DNA from: Paracidovorax citrulli | GTDB lineage: Bacteria; Pseudomonadota; Gammaproteobacteria; Burkholderiales; Burkholderiaceae_C | DNA length: 64,000 nucleotides | Assembly (NCBI RefSeq): GCF_900100305.1 | Contig: NZ_FNEY01000014.1 | Location: 1-64,000 of the forward strand | Direction: 5' to 3' | In this document: positions 24,691 to 34,477 of the stretch, one piece after another | Position numbering within the stretch: the stretch's first letter is position 1 | Layout: each line of letters begins with the position of its first letter | Translations under genes and position numbers: made by a program | Notes under the pieces: generated by a model | What the model was told of the DNA's origin: nothing | Databases searched by the model: none | What the model saw: only the letters and a program-made list of their open reading frames with translations

Positions 24691-26817
24691 ATGCCCGCTC
24701 CCGCGCCCAGTCCCGCCCAGAAAGCCCTCCAGAAGCTGGGACTGTCGCGCGACATCGACCTCGCGCTGCACCTGCCCCTGCGCTACGAGGACGAAACCCG
24801 CATCACCCCCCTGCGCAACGTGCGGGATGGCGACACGGCCCAGATCGAGGCCACGGTCACGGCGAGCGAAGTGCAGCTGCGCCCGCGCCGCCAGCTGGTG
24901 GTGACGGTGGACGACGGCACGGGTACCTGCGAACTGCGCTTCTTCAGTTTCTATCCTTCCCACCAGAAGACCCTGGCCGTCGGAGCGCGCCTGCGCATCC
25001 GCGGTGAGGTCAAGGGGGGCTTCTGGGGGCGGCAGATGCTGCATCCGGCGTTCCGGCTGGCGGGCGGCGAACTGCCCGCCGCCCTCACGCCGGTCTATCC
25101 GACCACGGCCGGCCTGCCCCAGCCCTATCTGCGCCGGGCCATCGTGAGCGCCCTGCAGCGCGTGGACCTGTCCGAAACCATTCCCCCGGGGCTGGAACCT
25201 CCGATCCCGCGGTTCCTGGGCGAAGGCGGCGGGGGCCGCTCCTGGTGGACGCTGCGCGACGCGCTGGTGTTCCTGCACCATCCCGCACCCGACGTGGCCT
25301 TGGCCACGCTGGAGGACCACAGCCATCCTGCCTGGCAGCGGCTGAAGGCCGAGGAACTGCTCGCGCAGCAGCTCTCGCAGCTGGAGGCCAAGCGCGAGCG
25401 CGACCGGCTGCGCGCGCCGGTGCTGCGGCCCGCGCCGGGCGGGGAGGGGGGAGCCGCGCTGCACGAACGCCTGCTGGCCGCATTGCCCTTCGGCCTGACC
25501 GCCGCCCAGCGGCGCGTGTGCGCCGAAATCGCGGCAGACCTCGCCCGCGCCGTGCCCATGCACCGGCTCCTGCAGGGCGACGTGGGCTCGGGCAAGACCG
25601 TGGTGGCTGCGCTCTCGGCGGCCGTGTGCATGGATGCCGGCTGGCAGTGCGCGCTCATGGCGCCCACCGAGATCCTGGCCGAACAGCACTTCCGCAAGCT
25701 CATCGGCTGGCTGGAGCCCCTGCTCGCGGCCAGCGGACGGCGCGTGGCCTGGCTGGCTGGCGGCCAGAAGAAGAAGGAGCGCGCCGCCATGCTGGCGCTG
25801 GTGGAAAGCGGCGAGGCGGCGCTGGTCGTGGGCACCCACGCGGTGATCCAGGAGCAGGTGCGCTTCCGCAACCTCGCGCTGGCCGTCATCGACGAGCAGC
25901 ACCGCTTCGGCGTGGCGCAGCGGCTCGCGCTGCGCCGCAAGCTCGCCGACCAGGGCATGGAGCCGCACCTGCTGATGATGAGCGCCACGCCGATCCCGCG
26001 CACGCTCGCCATGAGCTACTACGCCGACCTCGACGTCTCCACCATCGACGAGCTGCCCCCCGGCCGCACGCCCATCGTCACCAAACTGATCGCCGACAGC
26101 CGCAAGGACGAGGTCATCGAGCGCATCGGCGCGCAGGTGGCGTCCGGCCGGCAGGTGTACTGGGTCTGCCCGCTCATCGAGGAGAGCGAGGCGCTGGACC
26201 TCTCCAACGCCACCGCCACGCACCTGGAACTCAGCGAGGCCCTGCAGGGCGATCCGGCGCACGGGCAGGCGCCGGTCATGGTGGGCCTGCTGCACTCCCG
26301 CATGCCCCCGGCCGAGAAGAAGGCCGTCATGGAACTGTTCACCGCCGGCACCATGGGCGTGCTCGTCTCCACCACGGTGATCGAGGTGGGCGTGGACGTG
26401 CCCAACGCATCGCTCATGGTGATCGAGCATGCCGAGCGGTTCGGCCTCTCGCAGCTGCACCAGCTGCGCGGCCGCGTGGGCCGCGGGTCGGCGGCGTCGG
26501 CCTGCGTGCTGCTCTATTCGACGGGCGAGAGCGGCCGGCTGGGCGAGACCGCGCGCGACCGCCTGCGGGCCATGGCGGAAACCCAGGATGGCTTCGAGAT
26601 CGCGCGGCGCGACCTGGAAATCCGCGGCCCCGGCGAATTCCTCGGCGCCCGCCAGTCCGGCGCGCCGATGCTGCGCTTCGCGGACCTCGCCACCGACACC
26701 CTGCTGCTGGAGTGGGCGCGCGAGACGGCCCCGCGCATGCTCGACGGGCATCCCGGCGACGCGCGCCGCCATGTGGGCCGCTGGCTCGGCGGCAAGGCCG
26801 ATTACCTCAAGGCCTGA
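24691..26817 (+). CDS. recG: ATP-dependent DNA helicase RecG
   Basis: A 708-residue branch-migration helicase that remodels stalled forks and Holliday junctions. It has the wedge (OB) domain at about 50-150, Walker A GDVGSGKTVV, the DEAD-box equivalent VIDEQHRFG, MSATPIPRTLAMSYY, and the C-terminal motifs VIEVGVDVPNASLMVIEHAE and QLHQLRGRVGRG. The ATG at 24691 starts close to the wedge domain as in homologues. The upstream 170 bp shared with the divergent HD-GYP gene are AT-richer and hold promoters. Confidence 0.97.
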   Translation: MPAPAPSPAQKALQKLGLSRDIDLALHLPLRYEDETRITPLRNVRDGDTAQIEATVTASEVQLRPRRQLVVTVDDGTGTCELRFFSFYPSHQKTLAVGARLRIRGEVKGGFWGRQMLHPAFRLAGGELPAALTPVYPTTAGLPQPYLRRAIVSALQRVDLSETIPPGLEPPIPRFLGEGGGGRSWWTLRDALVFLHHPAPDVALATLEDHSHPAWQRLKAEELLAQQLSQLEAKRERDRLRAPVLRPAPGGEGGAALHERLLAALPFGLTAAQRRVCAEIAADLARAVPMHRLLQGDVGSGKTVVAALSAAVCMDAGWQCALMAPTEILAEQHFRKLIGWLEPLLAASGRRVAWLAGGQKKKERAAMLALVESGEAALVVGTHAVIQEQVRFRNLALAVIDEQHRFGVAQRLALRRKLADQGMEPHLLMMSATPIPRTLAMSYYADLDVSTIDELPPGRTPIVTKLIADSRKDEVIERIGAQVASGRQVYWVCPLIEESEALDLSNATATHLELSEALQGDPAHGQAPVMVGLLHSRMPPAEKKAVMELFTAGTMGVLVSTTVIEVGVDVPNASLMVIEHAERFGLSQLHQLRGRVGRGSAASACVLLYSTGESGRLGETARDRLRAMAETQDGFEIARRDLEIRGPGEFLGARQSGAPMLRFADLATDTLLLEWARETAPRMLDGHPGDARRHVGRWLGGKADYLKA

Positions 26818-26923
26818 TCCGGCGGCCCTGCATCCGTGGCAGACTTGGCGGCCCGCCGCCACGGTCCGCATTCCGTGTCGCGGGCGCACAATCGCACCTT
26901 CCGCATTGCCGACCCTTCAGACA

Positions 26924-27889
26924 ATGACCCTCACAGAACTCAAATACATCGTCGCCGTTGCACGGGAGAAGCACTTCGGCCGCGCGGCGGACGCCTGCTA
27001 CGTGTCGCAGCCCACCCTTTCGGTGGCGATCAAGAAGCTCGAGGACGAGCTGGAGGTCAAGCTCTTCGAGCGCAGCGCGGGCGAGGTGTCGGTGACGTCG
27101 CTGGGCGAGGAGATCGTGCGCCAGGCCCAGAGCGTGCTGGAACAGGCCGCCGCCATCAAGGAAATCGCCAAGCGCGGCAAGGATCCGCTGGCCGGCGTGC
27201 TCACGCTGGGCGTGATCTACACCATCGGTCCCTATCTGCTGCCCGAGCTGGTGCGGCACGCCATCGCCCGCACCCCCCAGATGCCGCTCATGCTGCAGGA
27301 GAACTTCACCGTCAAGCTGCTGGAGATGCTGCGCACCGGCGAGATCGACTGCGCCATCATGGCCGAGCCTTTCCCGGACACGGGCCTCGCCATGGCGCCG
27401 CTCTACGACGAGCCTTTCCTGGCGGCGGTGCCCTCGTCCCACCCCCTCGCCGAGCGCAAGAGCATCTCCGCTGCCGAACTCAAGAGCGAGACCATGCTCC
27501 TGCTGGGCGCCGGCCACTGCTTCCGCGACCATGTGCTCGAGGTCTGCCCCGAATTCGCGCGCTACGCGAGCAACGCCGAGGGCATCCGCCGCACCTTCGA
27601 GGGCTCGTCGCTCGAAACCATCAAGCACATGGTGTCCGCGGGCATGGGCGTCACGCTGGTGCCGCGCCTGTCCGTGCCGCGCGACGCGCTGCACACCGGC
27701 ACCAAGCGCCGCAAGAGCGACGACACCCACATCCGCTACCTCCCCATCGAGGAGGACGACGGCAGCCCGCCGCCCATGCGCCGCGTGGTCCTGGCCTGGC
27801 GCCGCAGCTTCACGCGCTACGAGGCGATCGCGGCGCTGCGCAATGCCGTGTACGCCTGCGAGCTGCCGGGCGTCACCCGCCTTTCCTGA
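26924..27889 (+). CDS. oxyR: Hydrogen peroxide-sensing LysR regulator OxyR
   Basis: A 321-residue LysR-type regulator. The winged helix lies at residues 1-60 (FGRAADACYVSQPTLSVAIK). The redox cysteines are C199 and C208 in GAGHCFRDHVLEVC, at the same numbers as in E. coli OxyR. On oxidation they form a disulfide and activate peroxide defence genes. dps follows immediately and is a classic OxyR target. recG lies upstream, a common arrangement in Burkholderiales. Confidence 0.96.
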   Translation: MTLTELKYIVAVAREKHFGRAADACYVSQPTLSVAIKKLEDELEVKLFERSAGEVSVTSLGEEIVRQAQSVLEQAAAIKEIAKRGKDPLAGVLTLGVIYTIGPYLLPELVRHAIARTPQMPLMLQENFTVKLLEMLRTGEIDCAIMAEPFPDTGLAMAPLYDEPFLAAVPSSHPLAERKSISAAELKSETMLLLGAGHCFRDHVLEVCPEFARYASNAEGIRRTFEGSSLETIKHMVSAGMGVTLVPRLSVPRDALHTGTKRRKSDDTHIRYLPIEEDDGSPPPMRRVVLAWRRSFTRYEAIAALRNAVYACELPGVTRLS

Positions 27890-27901
27890 GAAGGGCCGGG
27901 C

Positions 27902-27941
27902 CCGTTTCCCCCAAGGCCCGCGGGGCTCCGGGGGGAAACGG
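27902..27941. promoter_or_regulatory. Inverted repeat between oxyR and dps
   Basis: CCGTTTCCCCC (27902-27912) and GGGGGAAACGG (27931-27941) are perfect 11-bp arms with an 18-nt loop. No T run follows, so it is either a weak terminator for oxyR or a stabilising hairpin ahead of the dps promoter. Confidence 0.55.
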
Positions 27942-27997
27942 CGCGATTGCGATACAGTTTCCCTGATTTCCAGCCCATCCAACGAAGGAGCTACTCC

Positions 27998-28522
27998 ATG
28001 GCCAAAGCCTCCGGCAAGTCCGTCGCATCCCGGTCTCCCGCCACCGCGCCGCGCATCAACATCGGCATCAGCGACAAGGACCGCGCCGCCATCGCGCAGG
28101 GCCTCTCGCGCCTGCTCGCCGACACCTACACGCTCTACCTGACCACGCACAATTTCCACTGGAACGTGACGGGCCCGATGTTCAACTCGCTGCACACCAT
28201 GTTCATGGAGCAGTACACCGAACTGTGGAACGCCGTCGATCCGGTGGCCGAGCGCATCCGCTCGCTGGGCCATCCCGCCCCCGGCTCCTATGCCGAGTTC
28301 GGCCGCCTGACCTCGCTGGCCGACGTGCCGGGCACGCCGCCCGCGGCGCTGGACATGGTGCGCATCCTGGTCGAAGGCCATGAAGCCGTGGCCCGCACCG
28401 CGCGCGACCTCTTCCCCGTGGCCGACAAGGCCAGCGACGAGCCCACGGCCGACCTGCTCACCCAGCGCCTGACCGTGCACGAGCAGACCGCCTGGATGCT
28501 GCGCTCGCTGCTGGAGGACTGA
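27998..28522 (+). CDS. dps: DNA-binding ferritin-like protein Dps
   Basis: A 174-residue ferritin-like protein that forms a dodecamer, oxidises Fe(II) with peroxide and shields DNA. The ferroxidase ligands are seen in [10 protein letters not shown] (about 51-60), H66, D81 and E85. The N-terminal 18 residues are Lys/Ser/Ala-rich and can bind DNA. AAGGAG lies 8 nt upstream of the ATG. Its place after oxyR suggests peroxide induction. A terminator hairpin follows at 28655. Confidence 0.95.
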   Translation: MAKASGKSVASRSPATAPRINIGISDKDRAAIAQGLSRLLADTYTLYLTTHNFHWNVTGPMFNSLHTMFMEQYTELWNAVDPVAERIRSLGHPAPGSYAEFGRLTSLADVPGTPPAALDMVRILVEGHEAVARTARDLFPVADKASDEPTADLLTQRLTVHEQTAWMLRSLLED

Positions 28523-28654
28523 GCGGCCGGCACGACCCTTCTGGCGTCGTCGTCGCATCTTGCCGTACCGCCCGTACTGCCTGCGATGCGATGCCTCGCC
28601 AGAACCGCTTCGCTGGACCGTGTCAGCCGCTCCGAGCGCCATCCAGCCCACGCC

Positions 28655-28674
28655 CGCCCGCCGCGGGCGTTTTT
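28655..28674 (+). terminator. Rho-independent terminator after dps
   Basis: CGCCCG, loop CCG, CGGGCG, then TTTTT. It lies 132 nt after the dps stop and 18 nt before the ubiA start, so ubiA must have its own promoter close by or depend on read-through. Confidence 0.75.
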
Positions 28675-28692
28675 CATTCCCGCCGCACGCCC

Positions 28693-29580
28693 ATGCAGAG
28701 CACCGCACCGCACCGCCCCCCCCAGCCTTCGCGCCTGGCGCTGTACCTCGACCTGATCCGCTGGAGCCGGCCCGCCGGCTGGCTGCTGCTGCTCTGGCCC
28801 ACGCTGTCGGCCCTGTGGATCGCGGCCGGAGGCTTTCCGGGCTGGCACCTGCTGGCCGTCTTCACGCTGGGCACCATCCTCATGCGCAGCGCGGGATGCT
28901 GCGTGAACGATGTCGCCGACCGCGACTTCGACCGGCACGTCAAGCGCACCGCGCAGCGCCCCGTCACCAGCGGCGCCGTGTCGGTGCGCGAGGCGCTGGG
29001 CGTGGGCGCGGTGCTCGCCCTGGTGTCGTTCGGCCTCGTGCTCACCACCAATGCGGCCACCATCGCCTGGTCGCTGCCGGCCCTGGCGGTGACCATTGCC
29101 TACCCGTTCGCCAAGCGCTTCGTGTCCATGCCCCAGGCCGTGCTCGGCGTGGCCTTCAGCATGGGCATCCCGATGGCCTTCACCGCGGTGGGCGGCGCCG
29201 TGCCGATGCTGGCTGCCTGGCTGGTGCTGGGCAACCTCTGCTGGGTGCTGGCCTATGACACCGAATACGCCATGGTGGACCGCGACGACGACCTGAAGAT
29301 CGGCATGAAGACCTCGGCGATCACCCTGGGGCGCCACGACGTGCCGGCCGTGATGGCCTTCTACCTGGCGTTCGTCGCCCTCTGGGCCTGGGCGCTGGCG
29401 CCCTTCGGCCTGGGCTGGCCCCTGCATGCCGTGCTGGCCGCCATGCTGCTCCAGGTAGCGTGGCACTGGCGCCTCATCCGGCACCGCACCCGCGAAGGGT
29501 GCTTCCGCGCGTTCACCAGCAACCACTGGCTGGGCTTCACGCTGTTCGCGGGCATCGTGGCGGGGTTCGCGCTGCGCTGA
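28693..29580 (+). CDS. ubiA: 4-Hydroxybenzoate polyprenyltransferase
   Basis: A 295-residue membrane protein with about eight spans. The first Asp-rich motif is [12 protein letters not shown] (residues 72-83), with KRTAQRP after it; the second is [12 protein letters not shown] (near 194-205). It attaches the polyprenyl tail to 4-hydroxybenzoate in ubiquinone synthesis. The ATG at 28693 is the start that places the first membrane span as in homologues; an upstream ATG at 28591 would add a Pro/Arg-rich tail and lies before the terminator hairpin. Confidence 0.95.
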   Translation: MQSTAPHRPPQPSRLALYLDLIRWSRPAGWLLLLWPTLSALWIAAGGFPGWHLLAVFTLGTILMRSAGCCVNDVADRDFDRHVKRTAQRPVTSGAVSVREALGVGAVLALVSFGLVLTTNAATIAWSLPALAVTIAYPFAKRFVSMPQAVLGVAFSMGIPMAFTAVGGAVPMLAAWLVLGNLCWVLAYDTEYAMVDRDDDLKIGMKTSAITLGRHDVPAVMAFYLAFVALWAWALAPFGLGWPLHAVLAAMLLQVAWHWRLIRHRTREGCFRAFTSNHWLGFTLFAGIVAGFALR

Positions 29581-29626
29581 TCCGCCGCCGGCGCGCGTCC
29601 TTCGCGCCCGCCGGCCCGGCGGGCTG

Positions 29627-30463
29627 CTACGGCGCGAACGGCCCCTGCTGCACATGCCGGCCGCTGCGCCGCAGCAGCTCGCCGAAGGCCTCGGACATCA
29701 GGTAGGCGAACTCCACCGGCCGCTGCGTGCCGATGGCATCGCCATGCACCACGTCCGTGGCCGGATGGCACATCAGCAGCCCGCCCTCCGGCAGGCGCGG
29801 CAGCCACGTCGCCATGCGCGCCCCGTAGGCCTGGGCATCGGGCGCATCGAAGCCGTAGACCCCGCCGAAACCCGGGTTCGTCGCCAGTCCCGCCCGGCGC
29901 CAGCGCCGCGTGGCCGTCCAGCCGCCGAGCAGGGCGATGATGGATGCCTTCGGATCGCGCCACAGCCCCGGCGCGGGCGCGGTGGAGCGCACCCAGGGGC
30001 GTTCGTGGGCCGCATAGCGGGCCTGCAACTCGGCCAGCAAGGCATCGCGCGCGCGGGGCAGCTGGTGCACGTGCTGGTGGCCGTCGATGAAGTCCGGTGG
30101 CGTACGCATCGCCCGCTCGAACGCGTCCAGTTGGGTGCGCCATGCGGCGCGCAGCACCGCGACGGGGATCTGCCGCGCATAGGCCTGCAGCAACAGTGGC
30201 CCCAGCGCCCGGGCGCCGGCATGCGCACCGCCATGGCTTTCGGTCAGGTCGAAGTGCAGGCCCACCGCCAGCTGCGGACGCAGCGGCGCGAGGCATGCCG
30301 CCGCGGCCTGCCAGCGCGGCGAGGCCGTCATGCAGCTGGTGGCCGACAGGCGGCCGGCCCGCGCGAGCTGCTCCACGGCCTCGTCCACGAGGGGGTGCAG
30401 CGCATAGTCGTCCGCGCAGAGCAGCACGGCACGGGATGCACCGGGAGAGCCGGGAGGGTTCAT
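29627..30463 (-). CDS. YdjC/ChbG-family carbohydrate deacetylase
   Basis: A 278-residue protein. The family hallmarks are LCADDYALHPLVDEAV (metal-binding Asp pair) at the N-terminus, GLHFDLTE, DGHQHVHQLP (metal histidines) and LLMCHPATD near the C-terminus. Known members remove acetyl groups from N-acetylated sugars; a relative, HpnK, is tied to hopanoids. Here it closes an operon with GtrA, a GtrB-like transferase and a PMT-type transferase, so its substrate is probably a lipid-linked amino sugar destined for the envelope. Its ATG overlaps the gtrA stop (ATGA). Confidence 0.88.
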   Translation of the reverse strand: MNPPGSPGASRAVLLCADDYALHPLVDEAVEQLARAGRLSATSCMTASPRWQAAAACLAPLRPQLAVGLHFDLTESHGGAHAGARALGPLLLQAYARQIPVAVLRAAWRTQLDAFERAMRTPPDFIDGHQHVHQLPRARDALLAELQARYAAHERPWVRSTAPAPGLWRDPKASIIALLGGWTATRRWRRAGLATNPGFGGVYGFDAPDAQAYGARMATWLPRLPEGGLLMCHPATDVVHGDAIGTQRPVEFAYLMSEAFGELLRRSGRHVQQGPFAP

Positions 30464-30894
30464 GCGCCGCTTCCGGAGGGCGCCTTGAATGCCCAGAACT
30501 TGCTCAGCACGAAGGTGCCCAGGGCCACCAGTACCAGTACGCCGGCCTGGCTCCAGAAGTAGTGCCAATGCAGGATATGCAGCGCAGTGAAGTACATCAG
30601 CTCATTGGCTGCGAAAGTCAGGCAGGCCACCGCGAAATAGCGTGCCATGGCCGTGGGACCTCGCCTGCGCGAGGCGGCGAACGTCAGCAGCGCATGGCCG
30701 TTGTAGCTGACGGCGAATGCCACGAGGAAAGCCAGCACGTTGGCGGCCAGGGGCGGCATGCCGGCCAGCGCGACCAGCAGCCCCATCGTGCCCAGGTGCG
30801 TGGCGGCCGCCGCGCCGCCCACCAGCACGAATTGCACGCCCTGCGGCAGGCGCCGCAGCAGCACGGCCGGGCTGGACGGGCGTGGAAGCGTCAC
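30460..30894 (-). CDS. GtrA-family membrane protein
   Basis: A 144-residue protein with four membrane helices (for example QFVLVGGAAAATHLGTMGLLV and AFLVAFAVSYNGHALLTF), the GtrA/DPMS pattern. Such proteins help flip undecaprenyl-phosphate-linked sugars across the inner membrane. The start is GTG at 30894, overlapping the stop of the GtrB-like gene (GTGA); no in-frame ATG occurs early enough. It is the third gene of the glycosylation operon and is coupled to both neighbours. Confidence 0.87.
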   Translation of the reverse strand: MTLPRPSSPAVLLRRLPQGVQFVLVGGAAAATHLGTMGLLVALAGMPPLAANVLAFLVAFAVSYNGHALLTFAASRRRGPTAMARYFAVACLTFAANELMYFTALHILHWHYFWSQAGVLVLVALGTFVLSKFWAFKAPSGSGA

Positions 30895-31922
30895 GGTTGC
30901 TCGCGCAGGGGGCTGCGGTCCTCGTCGCACGCGACCAGGTAGAGCGGGCGCCGCTTGACCTCGTCGTAGATCCGCCCCACGTACTCGCCCAGGATGCCGA
31001 TGGACATCAGCTGCACCCCGGAAAACAGCATGATGCTGGCCGCCAGCGTGGGCCAGCCATCCAGCGGATTGCCGAAGACGAGGGCGGAAACCGTGATCCA
31101 TGCTCCATAGACCAGTGCCGCCAGCGAGATGCAGCCACCGGCCATGCTCCACACCCGCAAAGGCAGGGTCGTGAATGCCGTGAGCCCCGACAGCGCCAGC
31201 GAGCCCAGGCCCCGCAGGTTGAAGCTCGACACGCCGCCGGCACGGTTCAACGGCACGAAGGGCAGGGCCGCCGACTTGAAGCCCACCCAGGCGTACAACC
31301 CTTTCATGAAACGGTTGCGTTCGGGCAGTGCCTTGAGTGCATCCACCACCCGGCGGTCCATCCAGCGGAAGTCGCCTGCGTTCGGCGGAATCTTGACCTT
31401 GTTCCCGGCATTGAGCAGCCGGTAGAACGCCCGCGTGCCCATGCGCTTGGCTCCGCTGTCGCCCGCGCGGTCGGCGATCACGCCGTAGACCATGTCGTAG
31501 CCGGAAAGCCACAGGGCGTGCATCTGCGGCAGCAGGTCCAGCGGATGCTGGAAGTCCGCATCGATCAGCAGCACTGCGTTGCCGCGGGCATGGTCGATGC
31601 CGGCGGACAGACCGGCCTCCTTGCCGAAATTGCGCGACAGAGCGAGATAGCGCAGGGGCAATTCACGTGCGAGCTTCATGGCGACCGCATGCGTTCCGTC
31701 GCGGCTGCCATCGTTGACGATGACGATCTCGAAGTCCGGCGTCAGTGCCCCCGCCGCCCGAGCGAGGGCATGTACGAACTCTTCCAGGTTGGACTCTTCG
31801 TTGTGCGCCGGCACCACGCAGCTCAGCCGCAGCGGAGCCCGCGGCAGCAGGCCATCGGGAGCGGCCTGCGCGAACTCGCTCTGGTACTCCGAGGGGGGCT
31901 GCGGTGGGGGCAGGGCCGTCAT
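30891..31922 (-). CDS. GtrB-like polyprenyl-phosphate glycosyltransferase (GT2)
   Basis: A 343-residue GT2 enzyme with two C-terminal membrane helices. It has LSCVVPAHNEESNLEEFVHA, the nucleotide-sugar motifs VNDGSRDGT and LIDADFQHPLDLLP (DxD-like) and the lineage motif GDFRWMDRRVV. It loads a sugar onto undecaprenyl phosphate on the cytoplasmic face. GtrA, encoded next, would flip the product and the PMT-type transferase, encoded upstream, would use it. The ATG at 31922 lies 17 nt after the upstream stop. Confidence 0.9.
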   Translation of the reverse strand: MTALPPPQPPSEYQSEFAQAAPDGLLPRAPLRLSCVVPAHNEESNLEEFVHALARAAGALTPDFEIVIVNDGSRDGTHAVAMKLARELPLRYLALSRNFGKEAGLSAGIDHARGNAVLLIDADFQHPLDLLPQMHALWLSGYDMVYGVIADRAGDSGAKRMGTRAFYRLLNAGNKVKIPPNAGDFRWMDRRVVDALKALPERNRFMKGLYAWVGFKSAALPFVPLNRAGGVSSFNLRGLGSLALSGLTAFTTLPLRVWSMAGGCISLAALVYGAWITVSALVFGNPLDGWPTLAASIMLFSGVQLMSIGILGEYVGRIYDEVKRRPLYLVACDEDRSPLREQP

Positions 31923-31939
31923 GGCAGTATCCAGGATGG

Positions 31940-33463
31940 TCAGGTGGCGTTTGCGCATGCGTCGGGCACGTAGGTGCGCCAATGCATGGTGAGCGGCGCT
32001 CCGGCGCCCCGGTACGGCCAGTGCACCTGTACCTGTCCCTGCCGCACGCGCATCCCCGGGGCGGCGTCCAGCCGTTCGAGCAATGCCGGCACGGCAGGTT
32101 CGTCGCCCAGTCCGATCCACAGTGTGCCCTTCGATTGGAGGCGCTCCAGCGTGATCCAGGGAGAGAACCGGTCGTCTCCGGTAACGAAGACCGAGGGCCG
32201 GCCAGGCAACTGTGCCGCCACCAGGCCGGTCGCCCAGTAGTCGCCCGACACGGAATCCAGCGGGCAGCGCGACTGCGCTTCCCAGAGCGACTGCACTTGC
32301 TGCGCCACCGCGGCCTGCGGCCAGTCCGTGCGCGCCGGACGCTTGCGCCACTGCGCGCCATAGGCCAGGAACGCGCCGCTCAGCACGGAAACCAGCACCA
32401 GCCACACGGCCAGTCCGCGCAGCAGCCGCGGCCGCAGGGCCGGCAGCCAGGCCCCGGGTAGCCACGCCGCCACGAGCAGGCCGCTATACACCCACATGGG
32501 TACGCCCCACATGTCCCGCAACCGCAGCCCCAGCACGACGCCCAGGGCGCAGGCCAGCAGGCAGGGGCCCAGCGCCAGGACGAGCAGGTAGCCCGGCATG
32601 CCGGCATGCAGCCGCCACGCGATGGGCCGTGCGTCGGCCATCCGCTGTCCGCGCGTGTTCCACAGCGCCGCCAGCACGATCAGCGCCAGGGGCAGATGGT
32701 TCAGCGCCTGCGTTGCGAGGAAAGACAGCGCGTCCAGCCGGGACGCGAGGAGCCCGGCGCCTTCCGCGGCGGCGCGGTCCCGTGCGTAGGCCATGGGCAG
32801 CCATCCGGATTCCCGCAGCCAGTGCAGGTGCGGAGCGAACACCAGCAGCATCGCCGCCAGCGCGAGCCACGGCCCGGGGCCCGCCAGCACGCGGCGCGCA
32901 GGCGTCAGCAGCAGATACAGCGCCAGCGCCGTCAGCAGCAGGCCGACGGAGTACTTGGTCAGCAGGCCCAGGCCCGCCACGATCCCCAGCGCCAGCCAGT
33001 GCCGCAGCCGGCCTTCCTGGAGCGCCGCCAGCAGGCAGTAACCCGCCGCCGCCCACAGCGGCATCTGCGCGATGTTGTGGTTGAACTCCAGCGCCGGCCG
33101 GGTGTAGTAGGCCACCCCCATGGTCAGCAGCGTGCCCAGCAGGGCGCGCTCGCGCGACACCAGGCGGCATCCCGTGAGCCATACCAGCCACAGCGTGGCC
33201 ACGATGAACAGCTGGCTCAGCAGGAACGGTCCGACGCGGCCGAGCGCGCGGTAGGACACCTCCAGCAACCAGGGCGCCAGCGGCGGATGCTTGTAGTAGC
33301 CCCACTCCCACTCCCGCCCCCAGGACAGGCTCTCCACCACGTCCAGCGGCAGGCTGGAGCTCAGCAGGGGCGGCAGCAGCGACCAGGCGAGGACATAGAG
33401 CGCCGCCAGCAGTGCGAGGACTCTGTAGGAAATGCTGGACGGTGCGGTGGTGGCGATGGGCAT
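31940..33463 (-). CDS. PMT/ArnT-type membrane glycosyltransferase (GT39/GT83-like)
   Basis: A 507-residue protein with about eleven membrane helices and a C-terminal periplasmic part. The first loop carries SSLPLDVVESLSWGREWEWG with the Asp-Glu residues typical of the catalytic loop, and YYKHPPLAPWLLE follows. It would transfer a sugar from a polyprenyl-phosphate donor to an envelope acceptor such as lipid A, core or a protein. The ATG at 33463 is used; a TTG at 33517 would add 18 residues. It is the first gene of the four-gene operon and follows proC by 67 nt. Confidence 0.87.
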   Translation of the reverse strand: MPIATTAPSSISYRVLALLAALYVLAWSLLPPLLSSSLPLDVVESLSWGREWEWGYYKHPPLAPWLLEVSYRALGRVGPFLLSQLFIVATLWLVWLTGCRLVSRERALLGTLLTMGVAYYTRPALEFNHNIAQMPLWAAAGYCLLAALQEGRLRHWLALGIVAGLGLLTKYSVGLLLTALALYLLLTPARRVLAGPGPWLALAAMLLVFAPHLHWLRESGWLPMAYARDRAAAEGAGLLASRLDALSFLATQALNHLPLALIVLAALWNTRGQRMADARPIAWRLHAGMPGYLLVLALGPCLLACALGVVLGLRLRDMWGVPMWVYSGLLVAAWLPGAWLPALRPRLLRGLAVWLVLVSVLSGAFLAYGAQWRKRPARTDWPQAAVAQQVQSLWEAQSRCPLDSVSGDYWATGLVAAQLPGRPSVFVTGDDRFSPWITLERLQSKGTLWIGLGDEPAVPALLERLDAAPGMRVRQGQVQVHWPYRGAGAPLTMHWRTYVPDACANAT

Positions 33464-33530
33464 GCAGGCGGGCGTGGCAGGCGCAGGCAAAAGGACCTGC
33501 GATTGTAAAAGTTGCAACGCCCTGCCGGTA

Positions 33531-34373
33531 TCACCTTCCGAACTCGTCCCCCAGTTCCCGGGCCCGCGCCTGCGCGGCCTTCATCGCCCGGATGAAATGC
33601 TCCGGCACGCCCGCCTGTTCCATCGCCTGCACCGCCGCGAAGGTCGTGCCGCCCTTGGAGGTCACACGCTGGCGCAGCACCGCGGGCGACTCGTCCGAGC
33701 GGCGCGCCAGTTCCGACGCCCCCGTGAACGTACCCACCGCCAGCTGGTGCGCCTGCTCCGGCGCCAGGCCCATTTCCACCCCCGCGCGCGCCATCGCCTC
33801 CAGGAACAGGAAGACATAGGCCGGGCCGGATCCCGACAGCGCGGTCACGGCGTCGAGCTGTGGCTCCTCGTCCACCCAGAGCAGTTCGCCCGTGGACGAC
33901 AGCACCTGCTGCACGGCCGCGCGCTGCGCGGGGCTGACCTGCGGGCGGGCATAGAGCGCCGTCATGCCGCGCCCGATCAGCGCGGGCGTGTTCGGCATGG
34001 CGCGCACCACGCAATCCGAGCCCAGCCAGGCGGCGATGCTGTCCGACCGGATGCCGGCGGCCACGCTGAGGTGCACCGCATTCGCCGTATGGGCGCGTGC
34101 CTGCTGCGCCGCCTCCTTGAACGTCTGGGGCTTGACCGCCCACACCACCACGCCGGCGCGCTCCAGTGCCGTCCCGGCCTCCGGCAGGGCCTCGATTCCG
34201 TGGTGCGCGCGCAGGGCGGCCCGCGCTTCCTCCCAGGGCTCGACCACCTCGATGCCGGAGGCCGGCATGCCCTGCCGGATCAGCCCTCCGATGATGGCGC
34301 TGGCCATGTTGCCGCCGCCGATGAAGGCGATCGCGGGTTGCTCGGATGCGGGGGAGGGGGTGTCGGGCGTCAT
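33531..34373 (-). CDS. proC: Pyrroline-5-carboxylate reductase
   Basis: A 280-residue NAD(P)H enzyme for the last step of proline synthesis. It has the Rossmann motif AFIGGGNMASAIIGGL near residue 17, VVRAMPNTPALIG and the C-terminal signature SGSGPAYVFLFLEAM plus QRVTSKGGTTFAA. The start at 34373 gives the usual short N-terminus; the open frame upstream has no support. It is the likely start of transcription towards the glycosylation operon. Confidence 0.95.
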   Translation of the reverse strand: MTPDTPSPASEQPAIAFIGGGNMASAIIGGLIRQGMPASGIEVVEPWEEARAALRAHHGIEALPEAGTALERAGVVVWAVKPQTFKEAAQQARAHTANAVHLSVAAGIRSDSIAAWLGSDCVVRAMPNTPALIGRGMTALYARPQVSPAQRAAVQQVLSSTGELLWVDEEPQLDAVTALSGSGPAYVFLFLEAMARAGVEMGLAPEQAHQLAVGTFTGASELARRSDESPAVLRQRVTSKGGTTFAAVQAMEQAGVPEHFIRAMKAAQARARELGDEFGR

Positions 34374-34477
34374 GCGTGCGAAAGGGCGGGGCCGGCGGGC
34401 GGCCGTGGAAGAAGGGAAGGCCCGCGACGGACGCGCCGCCGCGGGCCGCGGCACCGGATGGTAGCGCTTCCTCCCGG

